The notes under the pieces: model-generated
Databases searched by the model: none
Told to the model about the DNA's origin: nothing
What the model saw: only the letters and a program-made list of their open reading frames with translations
In this document: positions 17,214-25,936 of the stretch, piece after piece
Position numbering within the stretch: the stretch's first letter is position 1
Layout: each line of letters opens with the position of its first letter
Made by a program: the position numbers and the translations under genes
NCBI RefSeq assembly: GCF_016907675.1
Contig: NZ_JAFBCJ010000001.1
Span: forward strand, 3,162,001-3,226,000
Direction: 5' to 3'
Length of the DNA stretch: 64,000 nucleotides
Source: Geodermatophilus bullaregiensis
GTDB taxonomy: Bacteria; Actinomycetota; Actinomycetes; Mycobacteriales; Geodermatophilaceae

Positions 17214-17252
17214 CGTCCCGTCCCTGGCCGGGTAGCCGGACGGGCGGGCGGG

Positions 17253-17258
17253 TAGCCG
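17253..17258 (+). promoter_or_regulatory. -10-like hexamer TAGCCG before the GlgC-like gene
   Basis: TAGCCG ends 5 nt before the ATG at 17264. An identical GGGTAGCCGG also occurs about 22 bp upstream and again before the gene at 40502. The last base is G, not the preferred T, so this is a weak call. Confidence 0.3.
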
Positions 17259-17263
17259 GGGGC

Positions 17264-18430
17264 ATGGCCCTTCCCCGCGTACTCGTCCTCGTGCTGGCCG
17301 GTGGCGCCGGCGGGCGGCTGGAGCTGCTCACCGAGCGGCGCGCCAAGCCCGCCGTCCCGTTCGCCGGTGTCTACCGGCTCGTCGACTTCCCGCTGAGCAA
17401 CTGCGAGCACTCGCAGATCGCCGACGTGTGGGTGTCGATCCAGCAGCACCCGACCTCGCTGGCCGACCACCTGGCCAACGGGCGGCCGTGGGACCTCGAC
17501 CGCACCACCGGCGGGTTGATGACGCTGCCGCCGTTCCAGGGCACCGAGCGCGGCGGGTGGAACACCGGCACGGCCAACTCGCTGTGGCGGCAGGCCGACC
17601 TGATCCGTCAGCACGGGGCCGACGCGCTCGTCGTCGTCAGCTCCGACGCCGTCTACAAACTGGACTACCGGGAGGTCGCCGAGGCGCACCTGGAGTCGGG
17701 CGCGGAGGTGACGATGGTGACCACGGAGGTGGCCGCCGACGACGCCGCGCGCTACGGGATCGTCGAGGTCGACGGCGACCGGGTGACCGGCTACGCCTAC
17801 AAGCCCGACGAGCCGGCGACGACGACCGCGACCAACGAGGTGTTCGTCTTCAGTCCCGGCCCGACGCTGGACCGGCTCGAGCAGCTGCAGTCGGAGGTGG
17901 GCGAGGACGACCTGGAGGACCTCGGCACCCACCTGCTGCCGGCGCAGACCCGCGACGGCCTGGCGCGGGCGTACCCGTTGACGGGGTACTGGCGCGACGT
18001 CGGCACGGTGCCGTCGTACTGGGAGGCGCACCGCGACTTCCTCTCCGCCGAGCCCCCGATCGACCTCGACGAGCCGGCGTGGCCGGTGCACACCCGCGGT
18101 GGCCGGCACAGCGCGGCCCGGGTGCTCGACGACGGCCAGATCGAGAACAGCCTGCTCTCCGGCGGCACCCGCATCTCCGGCAACGTCCGCGGCTCGGTGC
18201 TGTCCCCCGGCGTGGTGGTGGAGGTCGGCGCGACCGTCGTCGACTCGGTGCTGCTGCCCGGCGTGCGGGTGCGGTCGGGCGCGACGGTGACCCGCGCGGT
18301 GGTCGACGACGGCGTCGACGTGGGGCGTGGCTGCTCCGTCGGCGGCGACGGCGACATCGCGCTGGTCGGCCGCCGGGCGGAGCTCGACGAGGGCACCGAG
18401 ATCCCCGCCGGCGGCCGGTTCCCCGAGTGA
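17264..18430 (+). CDS. glgC: Glucose-1-phosphate adenylyltransferase-like nucleotidyltransferase
   Basis: Nucleotidyltransferase of 388 residues. The N-terminal catalytic domain has [20 protein letters not shown] (about 11–30), the substrate loops [15 protein letters not shown] and GTANSLWRQ, and the YKLDYREV metal-site region. The C-terminal left-handed β-helix is visible as hexapeptide-like repeats from about 285 ([20 protein letters not shown]). This is GlgC architecture, which makes ADP-glucose for glycogen or maltose-1-phosphate. The P-loop is GGAGGRL rather than the common GGGxGTRL. Isolated from other glg genes; it may be a GlgC paralogue. Confidence 0.8.
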   Translation: MALPRVLVLVLAGGAGGRLELLTERRAKPAVPFAGVYRLVDFPLSNCEHSQIADVWVSIQQHPTSLADHLANGRPWDLDRTTGGLMTLPPFQGTERGGWNTGTANSLWRQADLIRQHGADALVVVSSDAVYKLDYREVAEAHLESGAEVTMVTTEVAADDAARYGIVEVDGDRVTGYAYKPDEPATTTATNEVFVFSPGPTLDRLEQLQSEVGEDDLEDLGTHLLPAQTRDGLARAYPLTGYWRDVGTVPSYWEAHRDFLSAEPPIDLDEPAWPVHTRGGRHSAARVLDDGQIENSLLSGGTRISGNVRGSVLSPGVVVEVGATVVDSVLLPGVRVRSGATVTRAVVDDGVDVGRGCSVGGDGDIALVGRRAELDEGTEIPAGGRFPE

Positions 18431-18437
18431 CCGTCCG

Positions 18438-18503
18438 GGGTGGCCCTTCTGCAGGGGCCCGCCCCGAGCGTCAGCGAGGGGTGGGGGGCAGGGGGGTCCT
18501 TCC
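18438..18503. repeat. Structured intergenic repeat, copy B (putative bidirectional terminator)
   Basis: Inverted relative to copy A, at the convergent ends of the GlgC-like gene and cobG. Read on the minus strand it has outer arms GGACCC and GGGCC, an inner CCCC/GGGG stem and the shared right-hand block GCGGGCCCCTGCAGAAGGGCC-like sequence. The last eight or so cobG codons and its stop are encoded inside the element. Confidence 0.6.
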
Positions 18504-19706
18504 GCAGTTGACGCGGTAGCCGGCGGGGGTGGCGACGACGTCGACGACGTCCCCGCGCGGGCGGCCGCACCGGCGCTCGCAGCCGGCCCAGTGCTGCCGC
18601 GCGCCGCCGGCCGGGAGCGCGCCGCTGGTGACCGCCGTGGCGGCGTCGGCCCGGACGTCGGCCAGCGACCTCGCGCACCCGGGCCGGCCGGCGCACGCGG
18701 TCACCCGCAGCCAGGGGCTGTCCGCGTCGAGGACCACGCCGGTCCGGTGCAGGTCGACGGCCGCGTCGTCCACGCGGTGCTCGTCGAGGTCGGGCACGAC
18801 GACGCTGCGCCACGGGGTCAGCTGGACCTCGTCGGCGAGGCTCGCCAGGAGGTCGGCCTGGGCGGCCGTGAGCCGGCCCAGCGGGACGACGCCGGCCAGC
18901 GCCGTCCGCCCGTCCGCCTGGACCTCGGCGCCGACGGGGCCGGTGACGGCGGCCGGCGGGAGCGGGACGGGCGCCGCGCGGGGGCCGGGCAGGCGGGCGG
19001 CCACCCGTGCGGGCCCGTCGGGCAGCTCGGCCAGCCGCCAGGCGGTGCCGCCCTGCGCGGCCCGCTCGGCGAGGAAGGCACGGGTGGCCGCCAGCGCGAG
19101 GTCGACGGCGTCCGCGGGCGTCGCCCGCAGCCCGCTGTCCACGCCGGCGAGCGTCAGGGCCACGGTGTCGGGGTCGAGGGCGAGCAGGCCGACGTCGCCA
19201 CCGAGGCCCGTGACGTCGCCCCGGCCGTCGTCGAGCGTGGCGAGGAAGCGGCCGGGCAGTGCGGCGAGTGCGGGGTCGGCGCACAGGCCGGCGTCGAACG
19301 CGGCCACCCACGGCCGGACGTCGAGGTGACCGCCGGACCGGCCGGTCAGCGCGCTGGCCAGCACGTTGCGCACCCGCTCGTGGCTCTCGCTCGGGAGCAG
19401 CCCGGCCGCGGCCAGCCGGCGGCCCAGCTCGGGCGCCGCCTCGGGCGCGAGCCCGCGCAGCTGCAGGTTGCCCCGGCTGGTGAGCTCGAGCGCACCGTCG
19501 CCCAGGTCGCGGGCGGCCGCGGCCAGCACGCGCAGCTGGGCGGAGGTGAGCAGCCCGCCGGGGACCCGTACCCGGGCCAGCTCGCCGTCGGCCGCGGTGT
19601 GCGTCTGCAGCGCGCCGGGGCAGGCGTCGACCCGGCCGCGGGGTACGGCGGCGGCGGACCCGGCGGGAGGGGACGTGGCGGGGGAGGACGTGGCGGGGGA
19701 GGACAT
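18471..19706 (-). CDS. cobG: Precorrin-3B synthase CobG (Fe-S/siroheme reductase-like)
   Basis: Oxygen-using enzyme of the aerobic pathway that hydroxylates precorrin-3A at C20 and forms the γ-lactone. 411 residues. Two nitrite/sulfite-reductase ferredoxin-like halves are visible (RVDACPGALQTHTAADGELA at the N-terminus). The [4Fe-4S] cysteines are arranged as CAGRPGC (C-x5-C) and CERRC (C-x3-C) near the C-terminus. The first residues are a short SSPAT repeat encoded by 15-bp tandem repeats. The C-terminus PLPPTPR is supplied by the intergenic repeat. ATG at 19706. Confidence 0.92.
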   Translation of the reverse strand: MSSPATSSPATSPPAGSAAAVPRGRVDACPGALQTHTAADGELARVRVPGGLLTSAQLRVLAAAARDLGDGALELTSRGNLQLRGLAPEAAPELGRRLAAAGLLPSESHERVRNVLASALTGRSGGHLDVRPWVAAFDAGLCADPALAALPGRFLATLDDGRGDVTGLGGDVGLLALDPDTVALTLAGVDSGLRATPADAVDLALAATRAFLAERAAQGGTAWRLAELPDGPARVAARLPGPRAAPVPLPPAAVTGPVGAEVQADGRTALAGVVPLGRLTAAQADLLASLADEVQLTPWRSVVVPDLDEHRVDDAAVDLHRTGVVLDADSPWLRVTACAGRPGCARSLADVRADAATAVTSGALPAGGARQHWAGCERRCGRPRGDVVDVVATPAGYRVNCGRTPLPPTPR

Positions 19707-19710
19707 GGCG
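19666..19710. repeat. 15-bp tandem repeat at the cobG start
   Basis: Two near-perfect units of GGGGAGGACGTGGCG (19681–19695 and 19696–19710) and a degenerate third in front. They encode SSPAT repeats at the CobG N-terminus on the minus strand, and the start codon lies in the last unit. Unit-number changes would stay in frame. Confidence 0.7.
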
Positions 19711-19719
19711 CCCGCGAGG

Positions 19720-20679
19720 CTACGTCGGGCCGGCCAGCACCCCGGCCGCCAGCCCGGCCGCGACGGGGTGCCCGAACAGCCCCGGCAGGCCGCCGGTGTG
19801 CACGAACACGGTGCGCTCCCCGGGCCGGATCGAGCCGTCGCCCACCGCCGCGGCCAGCCCGGCCAGCGCCTTGCCCGTGTAGACCGGGTCGAGCAGCAGG
19901 CCCTCGGTGCGCGCCGCCGTCCGCATCGCCGCCGCGGCCGCCGCGGTCAGCACCCCGTACCCGGCGCCGACCTGGTCGTGGCGCAGGCGGTTCGGCGCGT
20001 CCGACGCGCCGAGGGCGGCCGCCAGCCCGGCCACCCGCTCGTCCGGGTCCGGCACCGCGCCGGTGTCGACGCCGAGCACCCGGTCACCCCCGAGCCCGGC
20101 GACCAGGCCGGCCATCGTGCCGCCCGACCCCACGGCCACCACCACGTGCGCGGCGTCCGGTGCCTGCTCGCGGAGCTCGCCGGCGCAGGTCAGGTAGCCG
20201 CGGGCACCCGTCGGGGACGACCCGCCCAGCGGCAGCACGGCCGGGACCTCGCCGTCGGCCCGCAACCGCGCGGCGACCTCCTCGACCCGACGCTCCAGCG
20301 CCGCGCTGTCGACGTCACCGGCGGTCACCACCCGCGCGCCGAGCAGGCCCTCGAGCGCGAGGTTGCCCGGCCGCTCGGCAGACGGCGTGCCGGCCAGGAC
20401 CAGGACGGCGCCCAGTCCCAGCCGGGCGGCCGCGGCGGCGGTCGTCCGGGCGTGGTTGCTCTGCGCGCCGCCACTGGTGACCAGCACGGTGGCTCCACCG
20501 GTGACCGCCTCGGCGACCAGGTGCTCGAGCTTGCGCACCTTGTTGCCGCCGCCCAGGTCGGTCAGGTCGTCGCGCTTCACCCACAGGTCACCGGGGTGCA
20601 GGCCGAGGGCGCCGGCCAGCCGTGGCGCCGGGTCGAGCGGCGTCGGCCAGGCCGACAGGGGGAGTGGGGCGACCGTCAT
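19720..20679 (-). CDS. PLP-dependent D-cysteine desulfhydrase / ACC deaminase family protein
   Basis: Fold-type-II PLP enzyme of 319 residues. The Schiff-base lysine is in KRDDLTDLGGGNKVRKLEHL (GGGNK, Lys about 47). The Ser/Asn pair SGGAQSNHARTTAAAAARLG contacts the carboxylate, and the glycine loop for the PLP phosphate is VGSGGTMAGL. These are the marks of the D-cysteine desulfhydrase/1-aminocyclopropane-1-carboxylate deaminase family; sequence alone does not separate the two. ATG at 20679. Its stop lies 14 bp before the cobG start on the same strand, overlapping the presumed cobG promoter. Confidence 0.85.
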   Translation of the reverse strand: MTVAPLPLSAWPTPLDPAPRLAGALGLHPGDLWVKRDDLTDLGGGNKVRKLEHLVAEAVTGGATVLVTSGGAQSNHARTTAAAAARLGLGAVLVLAGTPSAERPGNLALEGLLGARVVTAGDVDSAALERRVEEVAARLRADGEVPAVLPLGGSSPTGARGYLTCAGELREQAPDAAHVVVAVGSGGTMAGLVAGLGGDRVLGVDTGAVPDPDERVAGLAAALGASDAPNRLRHDQVGAGYGVLTAAAAAAMRTAARTEGLLLDPVYTGKALAGLAAAVGDGSIRPGERTVFVHTGGLPGLFGHPVAAGLAAGVLAGPT

Positions 20680-20706
20680 GCGGCGATCGTCCCGCCCCTC
20701 CCCGCG

Positions 20707-21501
20707 TCAGGCGTCGCGGCGGGCCCGGTCGAACGACAGCCACACCTCGCGGCGCTCCTTGCGGCTGGTCACCTGGGCCATCGCGGCCACCCGGCGGCGC
20801 TGGTCGAAGGACGCGACGTGCTGCACGACGGCGACCTCGGCGTCCCGCATCGCCCGCTCGACGGCGAACTCGGCCGGCGTCGACGGGAACTCGTCGGCGG
20901 CCAGGAGCGGCGCGTCGTCGCCGGTCTCCCGCGCGTACGGGCTGTCGGCGGGCAGGTTGCCGCTGACCCGCCCGTAGGCGCCGAGCATCAGCAGGACCAG
21001 CCCGGCGACGACGGAGAAGGCGACGTTGCTCAGGCCGAAGGCCAGGAAGTTGAAGTCGGTGTTGAGGACCGCCAGGTTGGCCAGCGCCGAGACCAGGAAC
21101 AGCACGCCGATGACGATCATGATCGTCGAGGCGATCCGCGGCCCGCGCAGCGCGGCGGCCACCAGGACCACGGCGGTGACCAGCGAGATCGTCGACAGCA
21201 GGCCGTTGGACGACAGCCCGAGGACGCGCTCCCCGTCCGTGGAGAAGAAGTCCAGGCCGTTGAGCAGGCCGAGGACGCCGAAGACGGCGATGACGCCGGC
21301 GACGACGAAGGCGCCGACGCGCTGGACGGCGAACACGCGACCGCCGGACCCGGACGTCCGCGGGGTCGGGATCCGCGGTGCCGGCGTCTGCGGAGCCGGG
21401 GTCTGCGGTGCCGGCGGCTGCGGATCAGGCGTCGTGCTCGCGGACGGGGCGGCCGCCGGTGCGCGGTCCGCCGTCCGGCGGCGGTGCAGGGACAGTGCCA
21501 T
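20707..21501 (-). CDS. DUF4383 membrane protein with proline-rich N-terminus
   Basis: 264 residues. The first 65 residues are Pro/Ala/Thr-rich and include a PAPQT-type repeat (15-bp DNA repeats at 21376–21420). Four hydrophobic helices follow (about 70–200: VGAFVVAGVIAVFGVLGLL, then LLSTISLVTAVVLVAAAL, IASTIMIVIGVLFLVSAL and VAFSVVAGLVLLMLGAYG), matching DUF4383. The cytoplasmic tail is charged (MRDAEVAVVQHVASFDQRRR). ATG at 21501 follows a GAGGGAGC ribosome-binding site; a longer upstream frame looks non-coding. Function unknown. Confidence 0.82.
   Translation of the reverse strand: MALSLHRRRTADRAPAAAPSASTTPDPQPPAPQTPAPQTPAPRIPTPRTSGSGGRVFAVQRVGAFVVAGVIAVFGVLGLLNGLDFFSTDGERVLGLSSNGLLSTISLVTAVVLVAAALRGPRIASTIMIVIGVLFLVSALANLAVLNTDFNFLAFGLSNVAFSVVAGLVLLMLGAYGRVSGNLPADSPYARETGDDAPLLAADEFPSTPAEFAVERAMRDAEVAVVQHVASFDQRRRVAAMAQVTSRKERREVWLSFDRARRDA
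21376..21420. repeat. 15-bp tandem repeat in the DUF4383 gene
   Basis: Three 15-bp units of the form CGGTGCCGGCGTCTG with a few substitutions. They encode a PAPQT/PAPRI repeat in the proline-rich N-terminus. Confidence 0.6.
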
Positions 21502-21655
21502 GGCGGTGCTCCCTCGGGGCTCGGTGCTGCTGACACCGGTTGTTCCCAATCTGATGGCGTCCGGATGCACCTGGTTGCGGACTTCCTCGTCCGGCATGCG
21601 GCCGGGCGTGTCGTGATCTCGGGAAGACGGCTCCGGGCGGCGCCGTTGAGCGGGC

Positions 21656-21985
21656 ATGACCCCACCGTTCGAGACCGACCTGCACTCGGAGTACCTGCGC
21701 GCCGACCTGTTCTTCTCGATGGGGCAGCCCGCCGAGGCCGCGCGGCTGCTGGAGCCGCTGGTCGAGACCGAGCCGGCCAACGAGGCGGCGCTCGAGCTGC
21801 TGGCCCGCAGCTACTACGGGTCGGCCCAGCTGCGCCGGGCCGAGGAGGCCCTGCTGCGACTGGTCGAGCTGGCCCCGGCCAACGGGTGGGCGCGCCGCGC
21901 GCTGGCCCGCACGCTGGAGCGGCAGAGCCGGGCGGCGGAGGCCACGGTCCACCACCGCGTGGCCGACGCCCTCGGCGCGGAGTGA
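21656..21985 (+). CDS. Small tetratricopeptide-repeat protein
   Basis: 109 residues. Two or three TPR-like helix pairs are visible: ADLFFSMGQPAEAARLLEPL, then YYGSAQLRRAEEALLRLVEL and ARRALARTLERQSRAAEATV, with the typical Gly/Ala/Pro positions. It is probably a small soluble scaffold. ATG at 21656, divergent from the DUF4383 gene. The final ALGAE codons plus stop are duplicated immediately downstream as a 20-bp tandem repeat. No partner can be named. Confidence 0.75.
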   Translation: MTPPFETDLHSEYLRADLFFSMGQPAEAARLLEPLVETEPANEAALELLARSYYGSAQLRRAEEALLRLVELAPANGWARRALARTLERQSRAAEATVHHRVADALGAE

Positions 21986-22016
21986 CCGCCCTCGGCGCGG
22001 AGTGACCGCCCTCGGC
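21968..22016. repeat. 20-bp tandem duplication across the TPR-gene stop
   Basis: A 20-bp unit containing CTCGGCGCGGAGTGACC occurs twice head to tail and starts a third time, so the stop codon is present in two copies. The second copy is out of frame with the gene. It looks like a recent slippage event and leaves the protein unchanged. Confidence 0.75.
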
Positions 22017-22065
22017 CGGCCGGGCTGACGGCTCCGCGCGCCGTGGAGCCGGTCGGTGCGGGCGG

Positions 22066-22071
22066 TACCGT
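22066..22071 (+). promoter_or_regulatory. -10 hexamer TACCGT of the riboswitch-cobN transcript
   Basis: TACCGT ends 9 nt before the first base of the aptamer closing stem at 22081, placing the likely transcription start at about 22078 and the whole aptamer in the leader. Confidence 0.5.
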
Positions 22072-22080
22072 CAGCCCACC

Positions 22081-22173
22081 ACGGCAGTGCGCGCAGGAAG
22101 CCGGTGCGAACCCGGCGCGGTCCCGCCACTGTGTCCCCGGGTCCCCGGGGGAGCCAGACACTCCGGCTGCCGT
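22081..22173 (+). ncRNA. Cobalamin riboswitch upstream of cobN
   Basis: Leader RNA aptamer for adenosylcobalamin or a related cobalamin. The closing stem ACGGCAG (22081–22087) pairs perfectly with CTGCCGT (22167–22173). Inside are the B12 box (22101–22133, including GCCGGTGCGAA and the diagnostic CCCGCCACTGT) and the GAGCCAGACACTC element of the core. About 40 nt remain before the GTG of cobN (22215), with C/G-rich segments (ACCCGGGG and CCCCG) that could act as expression platform. Cobalamin binding is expected to shut down cobN. I see no second copy before the other cob genes in this window. Confidence 0.93.
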
Positions 22174-22214
22174 GCCCGACGACCCGGGGCGCGGACCCCG
22201 AGTGAGGACGCAGC

Positions 22215-25200
22215 GTGTTCGCCCTGCTCTCCACCAGTGACACCGACCTGCTCTCCGCCCGCGCCAGCGGCGCGGACTGGCGGCTCGGCAACCCCGTCCG
22301 GCTCGGCGACGACGGTGTCGCGGCGCTGACCGCGGGAGCCGACCTGGTCGTCGTCCGCATCCTCGGCGTGCGCCGGCAGTACGAGGAGATGCTCGCGCCG
22401 CTGCTGGCCGGGCCCGCGCCGGTCGTCGTCCTCGGTGGGGAGCAGGTGCCCGACGCCGAGCTGATGGAGCTGTCCACCGTCCCGATGGGCGTGGCCACCG
22501 AGGCGCACGGCTACCTCGCGCAGGGCGGGCCGGACAACCTCGTGCAGCTGCACCGGTTCCTCTCCGACACCGTGCTGCTCACCGGCGAGGGGTTCGAGCC
22601 GCCCGCCGTCGCGCCGGACTGGGGCGTCCTGGAGCGCACCGCCGGCACCACGAGCGGGCCGCGGATCGCCGTCCTCTACTACCGGGCGCACCACCTCGCG
22701 GGGAACACCGCCTTCGTCGAGGACCTGTGCCGCGCGGTCGAGGACGCCGGTGGCCAGGCGCTGCCGGTGTTCACCTCGTCGCTGCGCAGCGTCTCCGACG
22801 AGCTGCTCGACGTCCTGCGCACCGCCGACGCGCTGGTGGTCACCGTGCTCGCCGCCGGCGGCTCGCGCCCGGCCACCGCGCAGGCCGGGGGCGACGACGG
22901 CGCCTGGGACGTCGGCCAGCTCGCCTCCCTCGACGTGCCCGTCGTCCAGGGGCTGTGCCTGACCCGCTCGCGCGCCGACTGGCTGGCCGACGACGACGGG
23001 CTCTCCCCGCTCGACGTCGGCAACCAGGTCGCCATCCCGGAGTTCGACGGCCGGCTGATCAGCGTGCCGTTCTCCTTCAAGGAGACCGACTCCGACGGCC
23101 TGACCACCTACGTGGCCGATCCCGAGCGCGCGGCGCGGGTGGCGGGGACGGCGGTGGCGCACGCCCGGCTCCGGCACACCCCGCCGGCCGAGCGGCGGAT
23201 CGTGGTCATGCTGTCGGCCTACCCGACCAAGCACGCCCGGATCGGCAACGCCGTCGGGCTGGACACGCCCGCCTCGGTCGTGCGGCTGCTGGCCGCCATG
23301 CACGGGCAGGGCTACGACGTCGGCCCGTTCGACGGCCCCGACGCGCTGCCCGGCGTGGCCGACCTCGACGGCGACGCGCTGGTGCACGCGCTCATCGCCG
23401 CGGGTGGACAGGACGCCGACTGGCTCACCGACGAGCAGCTGTCGGGGAACCCGGTGCGCATCCCGGCGGCGGAGTACCGGGCGTTCTTCGAGACGCTGCC
23501 GGAGGACCTGCGCGCGGCGGTGACCGAGCACTGGGGCGAGGCCCCCGGCTCGCTGTTCGTCGACGGGAGCGACGGCGCCATCGTCTTCGCCGCGCTGCGG
23601 GCGGGCAACGTCGTGGTGATGGTGCAGCCGCCGCGCGGCTTCGGCGAGAACCCGATCGCGATCTACCACGACCCCGACCTGCCGCCCTCGCACCACTACC
23701 TGGCCGCCTACTGGTGGCTGCGGTCGGTCTTCGGCGCGCACGCGCTGGTGCACGTGGGCAAGCACGGCAACCTCGAGTGGCTGCCCGGCAAGACGGTGGG
23801 CCTGTCGGCCTCGTGCGGACCCGACGCCGCGATCGGCGACCTGCCGCTGGTCTACCCGTTCCTCGTCAACGACCCCGGCGAGGGCTCGCAGGCCAAGCGC
23901 CGCGCGCACGCCACGCTGGTCGACCACATGGTGCCGCCGATGGCGCGCGCCGACTCCTACGGCGACATCGCCCGGCTGGAGCAGCTGCTCGACGAGCACG
24001 CCAACATCGCGGCGATGGACCCGGGGAAGCTGCCCGCCGTCCGCGCGCAGATCTGGACGCTGCTGCAGGCGGCCAGGCTCGACGCCGACCTGGGGCTCAA
24101 CGAGCGGCCGGCCGACGAGCACTTCGACGAGATGATCCTGCACGTCGACGGCTGGCTCTGCGAGATCAAGGACTCGCAGATCCGCGACGGCCTGCACGTG
24201 CTGGGCACCCCGCCGTCGGGCTCGGCCCGCGTCGACCTGGTGCTGGCGATGCTGCGGGCCCGGCAGATCTGGGGCGGCGCGGTCGCGCTGCCCGGGTTGC
24301 GGGAGGCGCTCGGCCTGGCCGAGGACGGCTCCGCCGGGCTGCACGCCACCGACGCCGTCGAGGCCTCCGCCGGGGCGCTGGTCGCCGGCATGGAGGACCG
24401 GGGCTGGACGGCGGAGGCCGTCGGCCCGGTCGTGCGGGAGGTCCTGGGCCGCGAGGACGAGGGCGTGGCCGCCGTCCTGCGGTTCGCCGTCGAGGAGGTG
24501 GTGCCGCGGCTGGAGCGCACCACCGACGAGCTCGACGCGACCCTGCACGCCCTCGAGGGCGGCTACGTGCCGGCCGGGCCGTCGGGCTCGCCGCTGCGCG
24601 GGCTGGTCAACGTGCTGCCGACCGGGCGCAACTTCTACTCCGTCGACCCGCGCGCGGTGCCCTCCCGGCTGGCGTGGGAGACCGGGCAGGCGATGGCCGA
24701 GTCGCTGGTCGAGCGGTACCTGGCCGACACGGGCGAGTACCCGCCCTCGGTGGGGCTGTCGGTGTGGGGGACCTCGGCGATGCGGACCTCGGGCGACGAC
24801 GTCGCCGAGGTGCTCGCGCTGCTCGGCGTCCGCCCGGTGTGGGACGACGCGTCGCGGCGGGTGACCTCGCTCGAGCCGGTGCCGCTGGAGGAGCTCGGCC
24901 GGCCGCGGATCGACGTCACCGTGCGCATCTCCGGGTTCTTCCGGGACGCCTTCCCGCACGTGGTGACCATGCTCGACGACGCGGTGACGCTGGTGGCGGG
25001 GCTGGACGAGCCGGCGGACCGGAACTTCGTGCGGGCCCACGTGGACGCCGACGTCGCCGGGCACGGCGACCGCCGGCGGGCGACCACCCGGGTGTTCGGC
25101 TCCAAACCCGGCGCCTACGGGGCGGGGCTGCTGTCGCTGATCGACTCGCGGGACTGGCGGGGCGACGCCGACCTGGCCGAGGTGTACGCGGTCTGGGGCG

Positions 25201-25835
25201 GCTACGCCTACGGCCGCGACCTCGACGGCGTGCAGGCCCGGCCGGACATGGAGTCGGCCTACCGGCGGATCGCGGTGGCGGCGAAGAACGTCGACACCCG
25301 CGAGCACGACATCGCCGACTCCGACGACTACTTCCAGTACCACGGCGGGATGGTGGCCACCGTCCGCGTGCTGACCGGGAAGGCGCCCGCGGCCTACATC
25401 GGCGACTCGACCCGGCCGGAGCAGGTGCGCACCCGGTCGCTGACCGAGGAGACCTCGCGGGTCTTCCGGGCGCGAGTGGTCAACCCCAAGTGGCTCTCCG
25501 CGATGCGCCGGCACGGGTACAAGGGCGCCTTCGAGCTGGCCGCGACCGTGGACTACCTGTTCGGCTACGACGCCACGACCGGCGTGGTCGCCGACTGGAT
25601 GTACGAGAAGCTCACCCAGACCTACGTGCTGGACCCGGAGAACCGGGAGTTCATGGAGCGGTCCAACCCGTGGGCGCTGCACGGCATCGCCGAGCGGCTG
25701 CTCGAGGCGGTGGACCGGGGCATGTGGGCCGAGCCGGACCCGGCGCTGCTGGCCGAGCTGCGGCAGGCCTACCTCGACACCGAGGGCGACCTGGAGGGCG
25801 GCGAGACCCCGGCTCAGCAGGGTGCGTCGGCGTGA
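22215..25835 (+). CDS. cobN: Aerobic cobaltochelatase subunit CobN
   Basis: Large subunit of the ATP-dependent chelatase that inserts cobalt into hydrogenobyrinic acid a,c-diamide, working with CobS/CobT-type AAA+ partners encoded elsewhere. 1206 residues, typical CobN/Mg-chelatase H length. Clear signatures are VVMLSAYPTKHARIGNAVGL, HVGKHGNLEWLPGKTVGLS, ADEHFDEMILHVDGWLCEIK, LPTGRNFYSVDPRAVPS and VWGGYAYGRDLDGVQARP. GTG start, 41 nt downstream of the riboswitch. Transcribed alone, followed by the structured repeat at 25836. Confidence 0.96.
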   Translation: MFALLSTSDTDLLSARASGADWRLGNPVRLGDDGVAALTAGADLVVVRILGVRRQYEEMLAPLLAGPAPVVVLGGEQVPDAELMELSTVPMGVATEAHGYLAQGGPDNLVQLHRFLSDTVLLTGEGFEPPAVAPDWGVLERTAGTTSGPRIAVLYYRAHHLAGNTAFVEDLCRAVEDAGGQALPVFTSSLRSVSDELLDVLRTADALVVTVLAAGGSRPATAQAGGDDGAWDVGQLASLDVPVVQGLCLTRSRADWLADDDGLSPLDVGNQVAIPEFDGRLISVPFSFKETDSDGLTTYVADPERAARVAGTAVAHARLRHTPPAERRIVVMLSAYPTKHARIGNAVGLDTPASVVRLLAAMHGQGYDVGPFDGPDALPGVADLDGDALVHALIAAGGQDADWLTDEQLSGNPVRIPAAEYRAFFETLPEDLRAAVTEHWGEAPGSLFVDGSDGAIVFAALRAGNVVVMVQPPRGFGENPIAIYHDPDLPPSHHYLAAYWWLRSVFGAHALVHVGKHGNLEWLPGKTVGLSASCGPDAAIGDLPLVYPFLVNDPGEGSQAKRRAHATLVDHMVPPMARADSYGDIARLEQLLDEHANIAAMDPGKLPAVRAQIWTLLQAARLDADLGLNERPADEHFDEMILHVDGWLCEIKDSQIRDGLHVLGTPPSGSARVDLVLAMLRARQIWGGAVALPGLREALGLAEDGSAGLHATDAVEASAGALVAGMEDRGWTAEAVGPVVREVLGREDEGVAAVLRFAVEEVVPRLERTTDELDATLHALEGGYVPAGPSGSPLRGLVNVLPTGRNFYSVDPRAVPSRLAWETGQAMAESLVERYLADTGEYPPSVGLSVWGTSAMRTSGDDVAEVLALLGVRPVWDDASRRVTSLEPVPLEELGRPRIDVTVRISGFFRDAFPHVVTMLDDAVTLVAGLDEPADRNFVRAHVDADVAGHGDRRRATTRVFGSKPGAYGAGLLSLIDSRDWRGDADLAEVYAVWGGYAYGRDLDGVQARPDMESAYRRIAVAAKNVDTREHDIADSDDYFQYHGGMVATVRVLTGKAPAAYIGDSTRPEQVRTRSLTEETSRVFRARVVNPKWLSAMRRHGYKGAFELAATVDYLFGYDATTGVVADWMYEKLTQTYVLDPENREFMERSNPWALHGIAERLLEAVDRGMWAEPDPALLAELRQAYLDTEGDLEGGETPAQQGASA

Positions 25836-25896
25836 GGGAGGACCCTCCCGCCCCGCCGCTCGCACGCTCGCGGCGGGCCCCTGCAGAAGGGCCACC
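25836..25896. repeat. Structured intergenic repeat, copy C (putative terminator)
   Basis: Third copy of the repeat also found at 4683–4742 and 18438–18503, here directly after the cobN stop. The inner stem CCCGCCGC/GCGGCGGG is a perfect 8 bp and the outer GGACCCT/AGGGCC arms pair with one bulge. It probably terminates the riboswitch-cobN transcript. Confidence 0.6.
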
Positions 25897-25924
25897 ACAC
25901 GGGTTCGCGCGCTCGACTACTGGG

Positions 25925-25930
25925 TACCTG
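25925..25930 (+). promoter_or_regulatory. -10 hexamer TACCTG before the small Arg/Gly-rich gene
   Basis: TACCTG ends 6 nt before the ATG at 25937, and no ribosome-binding site intervenes, which is the leaderless layout. The last base is G where T is preferred. Confidence 0.35.
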
Positions 25931-25936
25931 ACCTGC

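Noticed and set aside
15074..18109. A long minus-strand frame extending cobIJ upstream to 18109
   Set aside because: The extra 500 residues lie over cobH and the GlgC-like gene and have no domain. GTG at 16576 overlaps the cobH stop and gives the normal CobIJ length.
22071..25898. A 1275-codon open frame antisense to cobN
   Set aside because: It is the mirror of a GC-rich gene; its composition (Gly/Arg/Val/His-rich, no domain) and the clear CobN motifs on the plus strand show that it is a shadow.
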